Assembly: GCA_964493385.1 (NCBI GenBank)
Contig: CAZBNW010000036.1
Coordinates: 1 to 23,300, forward strand
Source of the DNA: Loki-b32 sp964493385
GTDB lineage: Archaea > Asgardarchaeota > Lokiarchaeia > Sigyniarchaeales > SOKP01
Direction of reading: 5' to 3'
Length of the DNA stretch: 23,300 nucleotides
Shown here: piece after piece, positions 14,874-22,517 of the stretch
Layout of the letters: each line of letters opens with the position of its first letter
Position numbering within the stretch: position 1 is the first letter of the stretch
The notes under the pieces: model-generated
Told to the model about the DNA's origin: nothing
The model's database searches: none
The model's input: only the letters and a program-made list of their open reading frames with translations
Position numbers and translations under genes: made by a program

Positions 14874-16604
14874 TTAAAAAACACTGTCCAAATCATCATC
14901 TGGTACATCAAAAACCGTATTATGTGGTGGAAGCTTCTCTTCCATAAAGAACTCTGGAAGTCTATCATGTACAGGAGTGAACCCTGCCTTTTTGTTGAAT
15001 TCTAATTCTTTATCGATTATTTCTCTTCCAATTCTTCCAACATCGTCTGTTGTATATGTTGTTCCCATAACTCCATTAAGTGATTCTACAATACCTTCTA
15101 ATCCTGAAGCAATATCGAGAATTGCAAAGGCTACGAATAGGCAATATCCCGAATAATCTAAGAATGCAGTAGCTACTTGTAAATTACGAGAGACTTCTGC
15201 TTTTTCAGGACTCAAAGGATCTAATTCTCCTCCAACCCCTAATATCTCTGGAGCAATCGCATACCCTGCGGTATGATCTGCCCCCATAGGTGTGGTTGCA
15301 TAAGTCACCCCAATACCTTTTATAGCTCGTGGATCATAAGCTGGCAATCCTTGACCTTTTACAGTTGGAATCCTTGTTACTCCTAATACTTTCCCGGTAA
15401 TTTCCGTTCCATTTGCTAATATCTTCCCTGTTGGTGTTCTTTTACCAATTTCATCCAATAATTTGATAGCTCCCTTTCCGTCTCCAAATTTTATCAATCC
15501 CCCTTCCATTGCTACTGCAATTGTATCACCAGCTTCAATTGTGTCTACTCCTAAATCATTACAAGCTCGATTCAATTCCCCAATATCATCTAAATCATAT
15601 ATACCGCAATTAGGACCTAGAGCCCAAACACTTTCATATTCTAATACACCAACGGGATCTTTTCCACCAGGCTTACACCAAATTTCAGAACATTGAATTA
15701 TACATCCAGGACTGCAGAAGTGAGGACGCTCGCCCCCACGTTTCTTGATTTCCTCAGCTTTAGCCTCACCAGATACCTTTTCTGATCTTTCATCTTGACC
15801 TGTAGAAAAGTTTCTTTGAGGTAATCCACCAGCTTCATTTATAATATTGACCAAAACACTCGTACCATAAGAATTGAGTGCACCCTCTACTTTAGTTACA
15901 TCATGTTCTGAAAGTGCATCTCTAAGTTTTTTGGTGCCTTGTTTGAAGATTTCTTCATTTACAATCTCTACACCAGGTGCACCAGTTTCATCCACAACAA
16001 TGAATTTCAAACCTTTAGATGCCATAACAGCGCCAAGTCCTCCTCGTCCAGCATATCTACTAGGTAATCCTTCGGGATCATTAAAACACACTCCAGACAT
16101 CGCTCCAAGCATTTCTGCAGCTATTCCTACGCTACAAATACCAGCCTTATCTCCAAATTCTTTACGGAGGTCCTTATAAACACCATATAATCCTTTACCA
16201 GACCATTTATTTGCATTCATGAATTGAGTTCCTTCATTTGTTATTTTCAAGAGATAGTAATCATCTCCTTCATGCTTTCCTTCTACAATTATAGCTCCAA
16301 TACGCATTCTTCCGAGCATTTGTGCAAAAGTTGTTCCGGCATTCGCTTCCTTTATTCCTCCCGTCAGTGGCGATTTTCCACCGACAGAAATACGGCCGGA
16401 GGTGGGGGCTGCAGTGCCTGTGACAATCCCTGGGGCAAATACTAATTTATTATGAGGTCCTAGTGGATGACATGTTGGGGGGACTTCTTTAGCTACGATG
16501 GTCGATGTCATACCACGTCCACCTAATTCAGCAAATTCTTGCGGTAATTCTTCGAATTTAACCTCAAGGTTAGTCATATTGACTCTTAACATTCTTTTTG
16601 GCAA
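14874..16604 (-). CDS. aor: Aldehyde ferredoxin oxidoreductase (tungsten enzyme)
   Basis: A W-bispterin enzyme that oxidises aldehydes to acids with ferredoxin as electron acceptor, in the cytoplasm. The N-terminal pterin-binding region is evident: ELGGRGMTS, LVFAPGIVTGTAAPTSGR, GKSPLTGG. The [4Fe-4S] ligands, in numbering from the longer GTG start, are C300, C304, C308 and C491 (near SGYCLF). The spacing is CX3CX3C (FCSPGCIIQC), not the CX2CX3C of Pyrococcus furiosus AOR, which suggests a different subfamily. GADHTAGYA and LGVDTIEAGDTIA are conserved second-pterin regions. I prefer the TTG at 16604 over the GTG at 16613: the GTG is part of the purine-rich ribosome binding site AAAGAGGTG itself, while the TTG lies six bases after it. 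The protein is then 576 residues and begins MPKRMLRVNM, the usual AOR opening. It leads a three-gene operon with two MoaD-type genes. Confidence 0.94.
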   Translation of the reverse strand: MPKRMLRVNMTNLEVKFEELPQEFAELGGRGMTSTIVAKEVPPTCHPLGPHNKLVFAPGIVTGTAAPTSGRISVGGKSPLTGGIKEANAGTTFAQMLGRMRIGAIIVEGKHEGDDYYLLKITNEGTQFMNANKWSGKGLYGVYKDLRKEFGDKAGICSVGIAAEMLGAMSGVCFNDPEGLPSRYAGRGGLGAVMASKGLKFIVVDETGAPGVEIVNEEIFKQGTKKLRDALSEHDVTKVEGALNSYGTSVLVNIINEAGGLPQRNFSTGQDERSEKVSGEAKAEEIKKRGGERPHFCSPGCIIQCSEIWCKPGGKDPVGVLEYESVWALGPNCGIYDLDDIGELNRACNDLGVDTIEAGDTIAVAMEGGLIKFGDGKGAIKLLDEIGKRTPTGKILANGTEITGKVLGVTRIPTVKGQGLPAYDPRAIKGIGVTYATTPMGADHTAGYAIAPEILGVGGELDPLSPEKAEVSRNLQVATAFLDYSGYCLFVAFAILDIASGLEGIVESLNGVMGTTYTTDDVGRIGREIIDKELEFNKKAGFTPVHDRLPEFFMEEKLPPHNTVFDVPDDDLDSVF

Positions 16605-16650
16605 ATTTTTCACCTCTTTTTTTTAGCATTATATGATTGTGATGGCTTAT

Positions 16651-16658
16651 TATTTATA
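16651..16658 (-). promoter_or_regulatory. TATA box of the AOR-MoaD operon
   Basis: On the minus strand this reads TATAAATA, the textbook archaeal TATA box. Transcription would begin near 16628, about 24 bases before the AOR TTG start, leaving room for the ribosome binding site at 16611-16619. Confidence 0.6.
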
Positions 16659-16800
16659 GATTTTCCCTACTATTTTTAAGTCCGATATGTATAGAGAACC
16701 CAATCGCTCCTTTTTTATAGAAAAAACATATTTTGAATATCTCGGTCCTTAGAAATAAAATAAAGCTTTTTCATGAAGTAATACATTATTCTAAATAGAA

Positions 16801-17079
16801 ATGAATTATTCTGAGAAACAAGAAAAACATTTTTTTTATTTTAAAATTATACAAAGTGGAGAAGATATTGGAGTCCCCCTTACAGAGAAAAATCTTAAAA
16901 AAGAATTTAAGGAACTCTATTTTTCACTCTTAAAACAATTAAAATTAAAACAAAAAAACGTTTATTTGAGTAATGATGAGGGAAAAATGATAGGGGTTTA
17001 TGATTTAACCTTATCCTTAGAAGATATTATAAAAAAGTTTGGTATTAAGTTAAAACTATATTATGAAAAAGTTTTTTGA
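16801..17079 (+). CDS. Small uncharacterised protein, possibly ubiquitin-like fold, 92 aa
   Basis: I do not recognise a family by name. Predicted elements run: strand (FFYFKIIQSG), turn, strand (DIGVPLT), long helix (KNLKKEFKELYFSLLKQLKL, about 29-48), strand (NVYLSNDEGKMI), a short helical turn (SLEDIIKKFG), and a last strand (IKLKLYYEKV). That strand-strand-helix-strand-turn-strand order is the ubiquitin beta-grasp order, so a ubiquitin-like fold is a reasonable guess. There is no diglycine end, so conjugation is unlikely. The protein is Lys-rich with no Cys. No Shine-Dalgarno is seen, and the ATG at 16801 is the first codon after an AT-rich spacer divergent from the AOR operon. The next gene begins 112 bases on, so it may be its own unit. 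It could also be a chance fold resemblance. Confidence 0.65.
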   Translation: MNYSEKQEKHFFYFKIIQSGEDIGVPLTEKNLKKEFKELYFSLLKQLKLKQKNVYLSNDEGKMIGVYDLTLSLEDIIKKFGIKLKLYYEKVF

Positions 17080-17191
17080 AATTTCTAATTCAATTTTAAA
17101 GCTGTCAGAGATCACAATGAATATTAAATATTAATTGATTAATACTATTAATGTAGAATAAACGAATTCAATTAATAGATAAGGTAAATTA

Positions 17192-18361
17192 ATGAAAAAG
17201 AAAAATAGAATTCTTGTTAATTTTGTGGCGTTATTCGTTGCTATTTTATTTTTCCTTATAATAATTGATAACCTATTCCATGAAGCTATTGGGAGTTGGT
17301 GGGATGGCATCCACAATTTATTTCTTTTTGTTCAAGAAGTATTCACTTCTGTTTTCTACAACAATTTATCAACCTTCTTCTTCTGGAATCTAACTATTAC
17401 GTTTATTTTAGTTATAATTTATGTCATAAGCTATAGTGCAATAAAAAAAAGGCGTGTTGGGGGTACAATAATAAGTTTAATGTGTGTCATTGGTTGGTTT
17501 ATACAATTTGAATTATTTATAATTTGGGGGATTTTTGGACTTATCAGCAATCCTCTTTGGCCAATACAGTGGAAAATAATTCTACTTACTTTGACTATTC
17601 CTTTAATATTGATATTTTTTTTTTTCCTGAGCATTTTAAGTGATATTACATCCTTTTGGATAGATATTGTAAAAGAACGACATGAATATTCTAAACTCCG
17701 CTACCAAATTGAAACAGATAATAAAATAAAAATGATTCATATTAATACCGATGCATCTTATTTGAATACTATTTGGAGTGCGATCATTTATCTTTTTATT
17801 GATGAAATCCTTCGTAAAGAAGGGGATTCTCAATCTATTTCCCGATTTATATGGAGTCCAATAACAAATCTAGTTTCTAGAATCGTAATACATTTTAATA
17901 TCTGGCCTCGATTTAAAAACATGATCCTTAGACTTATAGGACTAAAGATTGGGCGAGATTGCGTGATTTCACAAAATTCAAGTCTTGATATTTTACTTCC
18001 AAATTTAATTACATTTGAGGATCATACCGCAATAGGCGTTTCTTGTAATTTAATTACCCATACATTCCGCGATCGAGGAGAATTTCGCACATTTTTATAT
18101 GGACCTATAAGAATTTGCAAATATGCTCGAATTGCATCGAATGTAACTATAACTCCAGGAGTAACTATCGGTGAAGGTGCTGTCGTCGCTTCTGGTTCTC
18201 TAGTTAATAAAGATGTTCCTCCCTATACTATGGTTGGAGGAGTTCCTGCAGAAATAATTAAAGAAATCGACCCTAAAACCTATCATTCTCGAATTGAGAA
18301 GGATAAAAAATTACTGAAAAAAAATTTCAGGCTAGTGAATGAAGAAGGGGATTATGTTTGA
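17192..18361 (+). CDS. Membrane-anchored left-handed beta-helix (hexapeptide) acyltransferase
   Basis: A 389-residue protein with a membrane N-terminal half and a cytosolic acyltransferase C-terminal half. Four hydrophobic segments are seen at about 8-26, 61-82, 92-116 and 128-150. From about 240 the hexapeptide-repeat beta-helix begins (LIGLKIGRDCVISQ), with further coils ARIASNVTITPGVTIGEGAVVASGSLV (about 312-338) and the usual end DVPPYTMVGGVPAEIIKEID. H290 in NLITHTFRD is the best candidate for the catalytic base, by analogy with maltose O-acetyltransferase-type enzymes. Fusing such a domain to membrane helices suggests acylation of a lipid-linked or membrane substrate. AAGGT at 17181-17185 supports the ATG. 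The stop codon overlaps the TTG of the next gene (TTGA, 18358-18361), so this enzyme and the GH3-type ligase are almost certainly made together. Confidence 0.85.
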   Translation: MKKKNRILVNFVALFVAILFFLIIIDNLFHEAIGSWWDGIHNLFLFVQEVFTSVFYNNLSTFFFWNLTITFILVIIYVISYSAIKKRRVGGTIISLMCVIGWFIQFELFIIWGIFGLISNPLWPIQWKIILLTLTIPLILIFFFFLSILSDITSFWIDIVKERHEYSKLRYQIETDNKIKMIHINTDASYLNTIWSAIIYLFIDEILRKEGDSQSISRFIWSPITNLVSRIVIHFNIWPRFKNMILRLIGLKIGRDCVISQNSSLDILLPNLITFEDHTAIGVSCNLITHTFRDRGEFRTFLYGPIRICKYARIASNVTITPGVTIGEGAVVASGSLVNKDVPPYTMVGGVPAEIIKEIDPKTYHSRIEKDKKLLKKNFRLVNEEGDYV

Positions 18362-19884
18362 GATTCCTTGAATTAATAGGAGGTGGGGGGGCTCGTGTTT
18401 TTAGATCCTATAGTAGATATTCCTTAAAAGATCCTTTAAGATCCCAACAACAAATATTAGGAGAAATCCTTAAGCGACATAAATCAACTCTCTTCGGAAA
18501 GAAGCACAAATTTAGTGAAATTCGAAATATTAGACAGTTCCAGACTCGTTGCCAACCACATTCATATGAATATTTTAAACCATATATTGATGCTTTTTTT
18601 TCAGGAAAACGTGATGCCTTGTTTAAATCCCATCTTTTGTTTTTTGCTCAAACGACAGGAACCATGGGCAAGCCCAAGCTCTTTCCTGTACCGTATGATA
18701 CTATTAAAAGTTATAATCTTGGCGTGCTTAGAACTGCTTGCTATTATATTTCGGAGAATATTAGAGAAAACTCTAAAATTATTGGGGGAAAATGGTTATA
18801 CCTGCCTGCTCCACCTCTCCTTCGATACATTTCTGGGATTCCTGTAGGGTATATTACCGGACTTTTAATGCTACCATTTGGTATTCAATATTGGCGGTAT
18901 CTCTTATATAACAAGTATTATACGCCACTTCATTTAATGCATATCAAAAGTCTTGAAAAAAAATTCCAGATCATGACTAGAGAGTTAGAATCTAAAAATA
19001 TAACGATGGTAGTTGGATCAACTTCTGTTGTAGTCAATTTGTTGGAATATATTGTAAAATACTCTAATTCTCAAACTTTAGATAAATTTTTTCCGAATCT
19101 CCAATTTGCGATTCTTTCGGGAGTATCTCCAAAATTTTATGAAACACGTTTAAGAAGGTTGTTTAACCGAAAATTTAACTATCGAGAAATGTATGCAGCA
19201 ACTGAAGGAATGCTGGCGATTCAAACGACCAAGCTTCCGCATCTTACCCCCCTCTATGATTCCATCTTTTTTGAATTTATCCCGTTAAAAGATACATCAG
19301 AGCGTTTATTAATTAATCAAATCAAAAAAGGTGAAGAATATTCCTTGATCATAACTTCCCATAACGGATTATATGCCTATGAAATCGGTGATATTATCAA
19401 AGTTGTTTCAGAAGATCCTCTCGCTATTATATTTTCATTCCGGAAGAATGTAATAGATCTCACAGGTGAGAAGTTGACCCCTTTCCAGGTTTTATCAGCT
19501 TTTAAAAATGCAAATAAGCAAAACCAGTGTAATATCGTAGATTTCTGTGCTATTGGAACATATAAACCAAAACCACATTATATATTCTTAGTTGAATTTG
19601 TTTCCAAAAGGGAACCATATTCTTTTTCCCAATATTTAATTTTCCTCGATCAAGCTTTAGAAGAATTAAATGTTGGTTATCAGTATAACCGTTTTAATAA
19701 AGGGACACTTTCTCCTCCAGAATTATGGCTTTTGAAAAAAAATACCTTTCATTCTTTAGAAAGCCAAAAGATTCTTGAAGGAGGTCCAGCAAGTCAAATA
19801 AAATCAACTCATCTTTCGAGAGATACTGAGTTATTAGAACTTTTTGAAGATTATATTATTAAAAAATTTTCCTTAGAACCGTAA
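18358..19884 (+). CDS. GH3-type acyl-acid adenylating enzyme (ANL superfamily)
   Basis: A 508-residue member of the GH3 auxin-responsive promoter family. These enzymes activate a carboxylic acid as acyl-AMP and pass it to an amine (plant GH3 enzymes join hormones to amino acids). The three ATP/AMP motifs are present: TTGTMGKPKLFP (99-110), YAATEG (279-284) and YEIGD (341-345), followed by RKNVIDLTGEKL (362-373), which matches the family hinge region. The TTG start at 18358 overlaps the previous stop as TTGA, and AAGGGG at 18345-18350 sits seven bases upstream, so the start is well supported. Coupling to a membrane acyltransferase suggests that the activated acyl group is destined for that partner or its product. 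The acid and acceptor are unknown; a role in hormone-like chemistry should not be assumed. Confidence 0.88.
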   Translation: MRFLELIGGGGARVFRSYSRYSLKDPLRSQQQILGEILKRHKSTLFGKKHKFSEIRNIRQFQTRCQPHSYEYFKPYIDAFFSGKRDALFKSHLLFFAQTTGTMGKPKLFPVPYDTIKSYNLGVLRTACYYISENIRENSKIIGGKWLYLPAPPLLRYISGIPVGYITGLLMLPFGIQYWRYLLYNKYYTPLHLMHIKSLEKKFQIMTRELESKNITMVVGSTSVVVNLLEYIVKYSNSQTLDKFFPNLQFAILSGVSPKFYETRLRRLFNRKFNYREMYAATEGMLAIQTTKLPHLTPLYDSIFFEFIPLKDTSERLLINQIKKGEEYSLIITSHNGLYAYEIGDIIKVVSEDPLAIIFSFRKNVIDLTGEKLTPFQVLSAFKNANKQNQCNIVDFCAIGTYKPKPHYIFLVEFVSKREPYSFSQYLIFLDQALEELNVGYQYNRFNKGTLSPPELWLLKKNTFHSLESQKILEGGPASQIKSTHLSRDTELLELFEDYIIKKFSLEP

Positions 19885-19950
19885 AGTTCATTTTTCTGAT
19901 CTCTTTTACACATTAAGCCAACCTTTTTATTTCCGTTAATAAGAAAAACA

Positions 19951-19960
19951 TATTTATAAT
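19951..19960 (+). promoter_or_regulatory. Likely TATA box of the dehydratase-like gene pair
   Basis: TATTTATAAT lies 68 bases before the ATG at 20028, in the 143-base gap after the GH3 gene. It would start a transcript near 19983 with a leader of about 45 bases. This suggests that the two dehydratase-like genes can be transcribed apart from the acyltransferase-GH3 pair. Confidence 0.45.
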
Positions 19961-20027
19961 ATGGAAATGATAATTATTAATGTCAATTCATTAGAAATTG
20001 TTTTTTACAATACAGGTATGTCGTAAG

Positions 20028-21158
20028 ATGTCATTAAAACCCGATTTATACAAAACATACGATTATTTAATAAATTATAAAGAAGAAGGAAAAAAAATTA
20101 TAGGGATCATTCCTCACACTATTGTGCCTGACGAATTAATATTTGCTTCAAATTCTATTCCACTTCACTTCTGTTTAGGGGGGACAGAAGAACAAATGAA
20201 TACGGGCCATATTTATCTCTCTGAGACAACGTGCGGGTTTCAGCGTGTAAATCTAGGTATATTTGAAGGAAGAGAAGGGATTTCACACCAAATTTATGAA
20301 TTGATAGACTTTGTAATAGCGGGTACTTTTTGTGCCGGTGTTCAAAATACGGGTATGTACCTTGAAAATTATTTTGGAAAGGAACAATATAGGCTTATAA
20401 TTCCCTATTGCAATAAATCCAATCCTTTTAACTATTTCTTAGAAGAATTACTTCAACTTAAAAGATTTTTGGAGAAAAAAAATAATATAACTATTTCAAA
20501 AGAAAGATTAATTGAATCGATTAACTTGTATAACACACTTAAAACTCTCTATCAAGAAATGGATAAGTTTAGATATATTGATCGCCCTATAATTTCGTTA
20601 TATGAAATCCAAAATTTAATTCATCATCTCTACTTAAATGGTCCTTATTTGAATTTAGATGAAATTAATAAATTCCTTGATTCAATAAGAACTGGTGTCT
20701 TACCCGAAAAAAAAGGAATTCGTATATTTTTAAGTGGGAATGGTGTACTGTTTGAGGATGAATTAATTTCGATTATAGAAAACTGTGATTGTATCATTAC
20801 TGGTGATGATATCTCTACGGGATTTGAATTTTATTCATCATTAGTACAACTTAATTCTTCTGATCCTTTATATGCTTTAGCAGAGCGATATTTAAGACAA
20901 AATCTATCAGGGAGAATGATCCCTGAATCTTATAGATTTAAAGAGATTGCTAAAATCTGTAAAAAAAGAAAAATAAAGGGCATTATCAATAATTATCTCA
21001 AGTTCTGTGATTCTTATTCTAATACAACAGACATTTTTAGGGAGGAAATGAAGAAGGAAGGAATTCCAGTTCTAAATCTCGAACGTGATTACTCTCAGAG
21101 TTTCATTGGACAAATAAAAACGCGAATTGAAGCCTTTTTAGAAATTATAGGAGAGTGA
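20028..21158 (+). CDS. 2-hydroxyacyl-CoA dehydratase / benzoyl-CoA reductase family, subunit 1
   Basis: A 376-residue subunit of the HgdAB/BcrBC family: Fe-S proteins that use ATP-driven electrons from a separate activator to remove water from, or reduce, a CoA thioester. Numbered from the ATG at 20028, conserved-looking cysteines are C69 (TTCGFQR), C102 (GTFCAGVQN) and C327 (KFCDSY, 50 residues from the end); three such cysteines bind a [4Fe-4S] cluster in the family. The C terminus EGIPVLNLERDY...GQIKTRIEAF is a clear signature. A TTG at 19998 would add ten residues, but the ATG with AGGT at 20014-20017 fits better. The gene overlaps the next by four bases if that one starts at its GTG. No ATPase activator (HgdC/BcrAD type) is in the window, so the substrate and electron source are open. 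Confidence 0.88.
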   Translation: MSLKPDLYKTYDYLINYKEEGKKIIGIIPHTIVPDELIFASNSIPLHFCLGGTEEQMNTGHIYLSETTCGFQRVNLGIFEGREGISHQIYELIDFVIAGTFCAGVQNTGMYLENYFGKEQYRLIIPYCNKSNPFNYFLEELLQLKRFLEKKNNITISKERLIESINLYNTLKTLYQEMDKFRYIDRPIISLYEIQNLIHHLYLNGPYLNLDEINKFLDSIRTGVLPEKKGIRIFLSGNGVLFEDELISIIENCDCIITGDDISTGFEFYSSLVQLNSSDPLYALAERYLRQNLSGRMIPESYRFKEIAKICKKRKIKGIINNYLKFCDSYSNTTDIFREEMKKEGIPVLNLERDYSQSFIGQIKTRIEAFLEIIGE

Positions 21159-21166
21159 AGTTAAAA

Positions 21167-22492
21167 ATGTCGGTTAATCCAATTCAAGATTTTACAATGC
21201 AATCAATCGTAGATATAGGAGTGCAATATATTAATGGATTCAATATAGTCAAATCCAGTAGAAAAAAAGGGAAAAAGGTCATTGCAGGTTTTATGCCTCC
21301 TATGGAATTGTGCTTTAGTTCGGAGCAGATCATACCATTTTGGTTGCCTAGGTTCACAGAATTTCCGTCAAGTATGGTTAAGGGGATTAATATAGCAAAT
21401 AAACTGCAACAATTAGTATCCGCTGCAAAATTATGGAATAAAATCCAAAGTTATAGGTCTAAATTCACTTCATCAAGAAAATTAATGAATCTCACGAGAT
21501 TTGTTAAGCCATTTTCAGGTTTGAACCAGGTCTCAGAGAACGCCAACTACAATCCCGACTCCTGCATACAAATGCGTATCTGTTATGGGGCTTACTTAAA
21601 ATATCGGCGATATTTCGACTTAGTTATGGGAGGATTTGACGCGAATAATTGTCTCTATTTTGCCAAACTGTATGAACGAATCGGGAGAAGAAAACCACTA
21701 TTCTATTTTCAGAAGCCGTATGGTGATCAAAATACTCCACATGCACTCGAGCTAGTTATTAGAGAATTAGAAGACTTTTTTCAAATATTAGAAGAAATAA
21801 CAAACGAATCCATTGATTTTAAAAAAGTAAAAGAAAAAATGAAGCTAGTAAATGACATTAAAAAAATTTGTGCATTAATTCTAAATAGATACTACAAAAA
21901 AGGGTATGTTCCTCTCCATTGGCCAGCAAGCGTACTAATTCATGGTGCATATGTAGATTATTTAAGTGATCTCAACTTTTTTCATGAAAAACTTCGATTA
22001 TTGATCACAGAGATTGAGGCTAATATAAGAAACGGAATAATACGAAATTATAAACAAGAGAATATACCTAGGATAATGTTTGTTGGTAGTCCAGGTTTTG
22101 ATCCCGTGTTAGCCCAAATCATTGATAACCAAGGAGGCACGCTTCTCCTTCTTGATATTTTCCCAAATGAACTACGCCATCAATTAATCGACTTAACTGG
22201 AGATTTTATTTTGAAGTACGCATATTACTTATTAGGAAAGACGAATTTTAAAAGAGGGATTGAAGATTCAATTGAATTCTGGGTTAAACAGGCAAGATTA
22301 ATTGACATTGATGGGATTCTTTTTAATGAGGTCTGGGGTTGTCGCTTCCTTGGACCATCTTTCAGACTTTTTAGAGATCGAATCCGAGAAGAATTAGGAA
22401 TCCCCGTACTTAGAATGAATTTTCATGATTTTGGTGAAAATCTCGGGCAAATCTCCACTCGAATTGAAGCTTTTATGGAACTAATTAAATAA
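21167..22492 (+). CDS. 2-hydroxyacyl-CoA dehydratase / benzoyl-CoA reductase family, subunit 2
   Basis: The partner subunit, 441 residues from the ATG at 21167. Candidate cluster ligands are C133, C139 and C162 in the first half (DSCIQMRICYG, NNCLYF) and C392 (VWGCRFLG), again 50 residues from the end as in subunit 1. The tail LGIPVLRMNFHDF...GQISTRIEAFMELI mirrors that of subunit 1. A GTG at 21155 overlaps the upstream stop (GTGA), but the GGAG at 21150-21153 is one base from it and 13 from the ATG, so the ATG is a better choice, though not certain. The two proteins would form the heterodimeric core. Length and a long central insertion (about 60-125) make this larger than usual HgdA proteins. 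Co-transcription with subunit 1 is clear from the spacing. Confidence 0.87.
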   Translation: MSVNPIQDFTMQSIVDIGVQYINGFNIVKSSRKKGKKVIAGFMPPMELCFSSEQIIPFWLPRFTEFPSSMVKGINIANKLQQLVSAAKLWNKIQSYRSKFTSSRKLMNLTRFVKPFSGLNQVSENANYNPDSCIQMRICYGAYLKYRRYFDLVMGGFDANNCLYFAKLYERIGRRKPLFYFQKPYGDQNTPHALELVIRELEDFFQILEEITNESIDFKKVKEKMKLVNDIKKICALILNRYYKKGYVPLHWPASVLIHGAYVDYLSDLNFFHEKLRLLITEIEANIRNGIIRNYKQENIPRIMFVGSPGFDPVLAQIIDNQGGTLLLLDIFPNELRHQLIDLTGDFILKYAYYLLGKTNFKRGIEDSIEFWVKQARLIDIDGILFNEVWGCRFLGPSFRLFRDRIREELGIPVLRMNFHDFGENLGQISTRIEAFMELIK

Positions 22493-22517
22493 TTGTTTTC
22501 AATTTTATAACTCCCTT

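Noticed and set aside
16611..16613. GTG as the start of the AOR gene
   Set aside because: It lies inside the AAAGAGGTG ribosome binding site; the TTG six bases later has correct spacing and gives the usual N terminus.
18515..18847. 110-codon open frame inside the GH3 gene in another frame
   Set aside because: Lies wholly within a well-supported gene and shows no recognisable motif.
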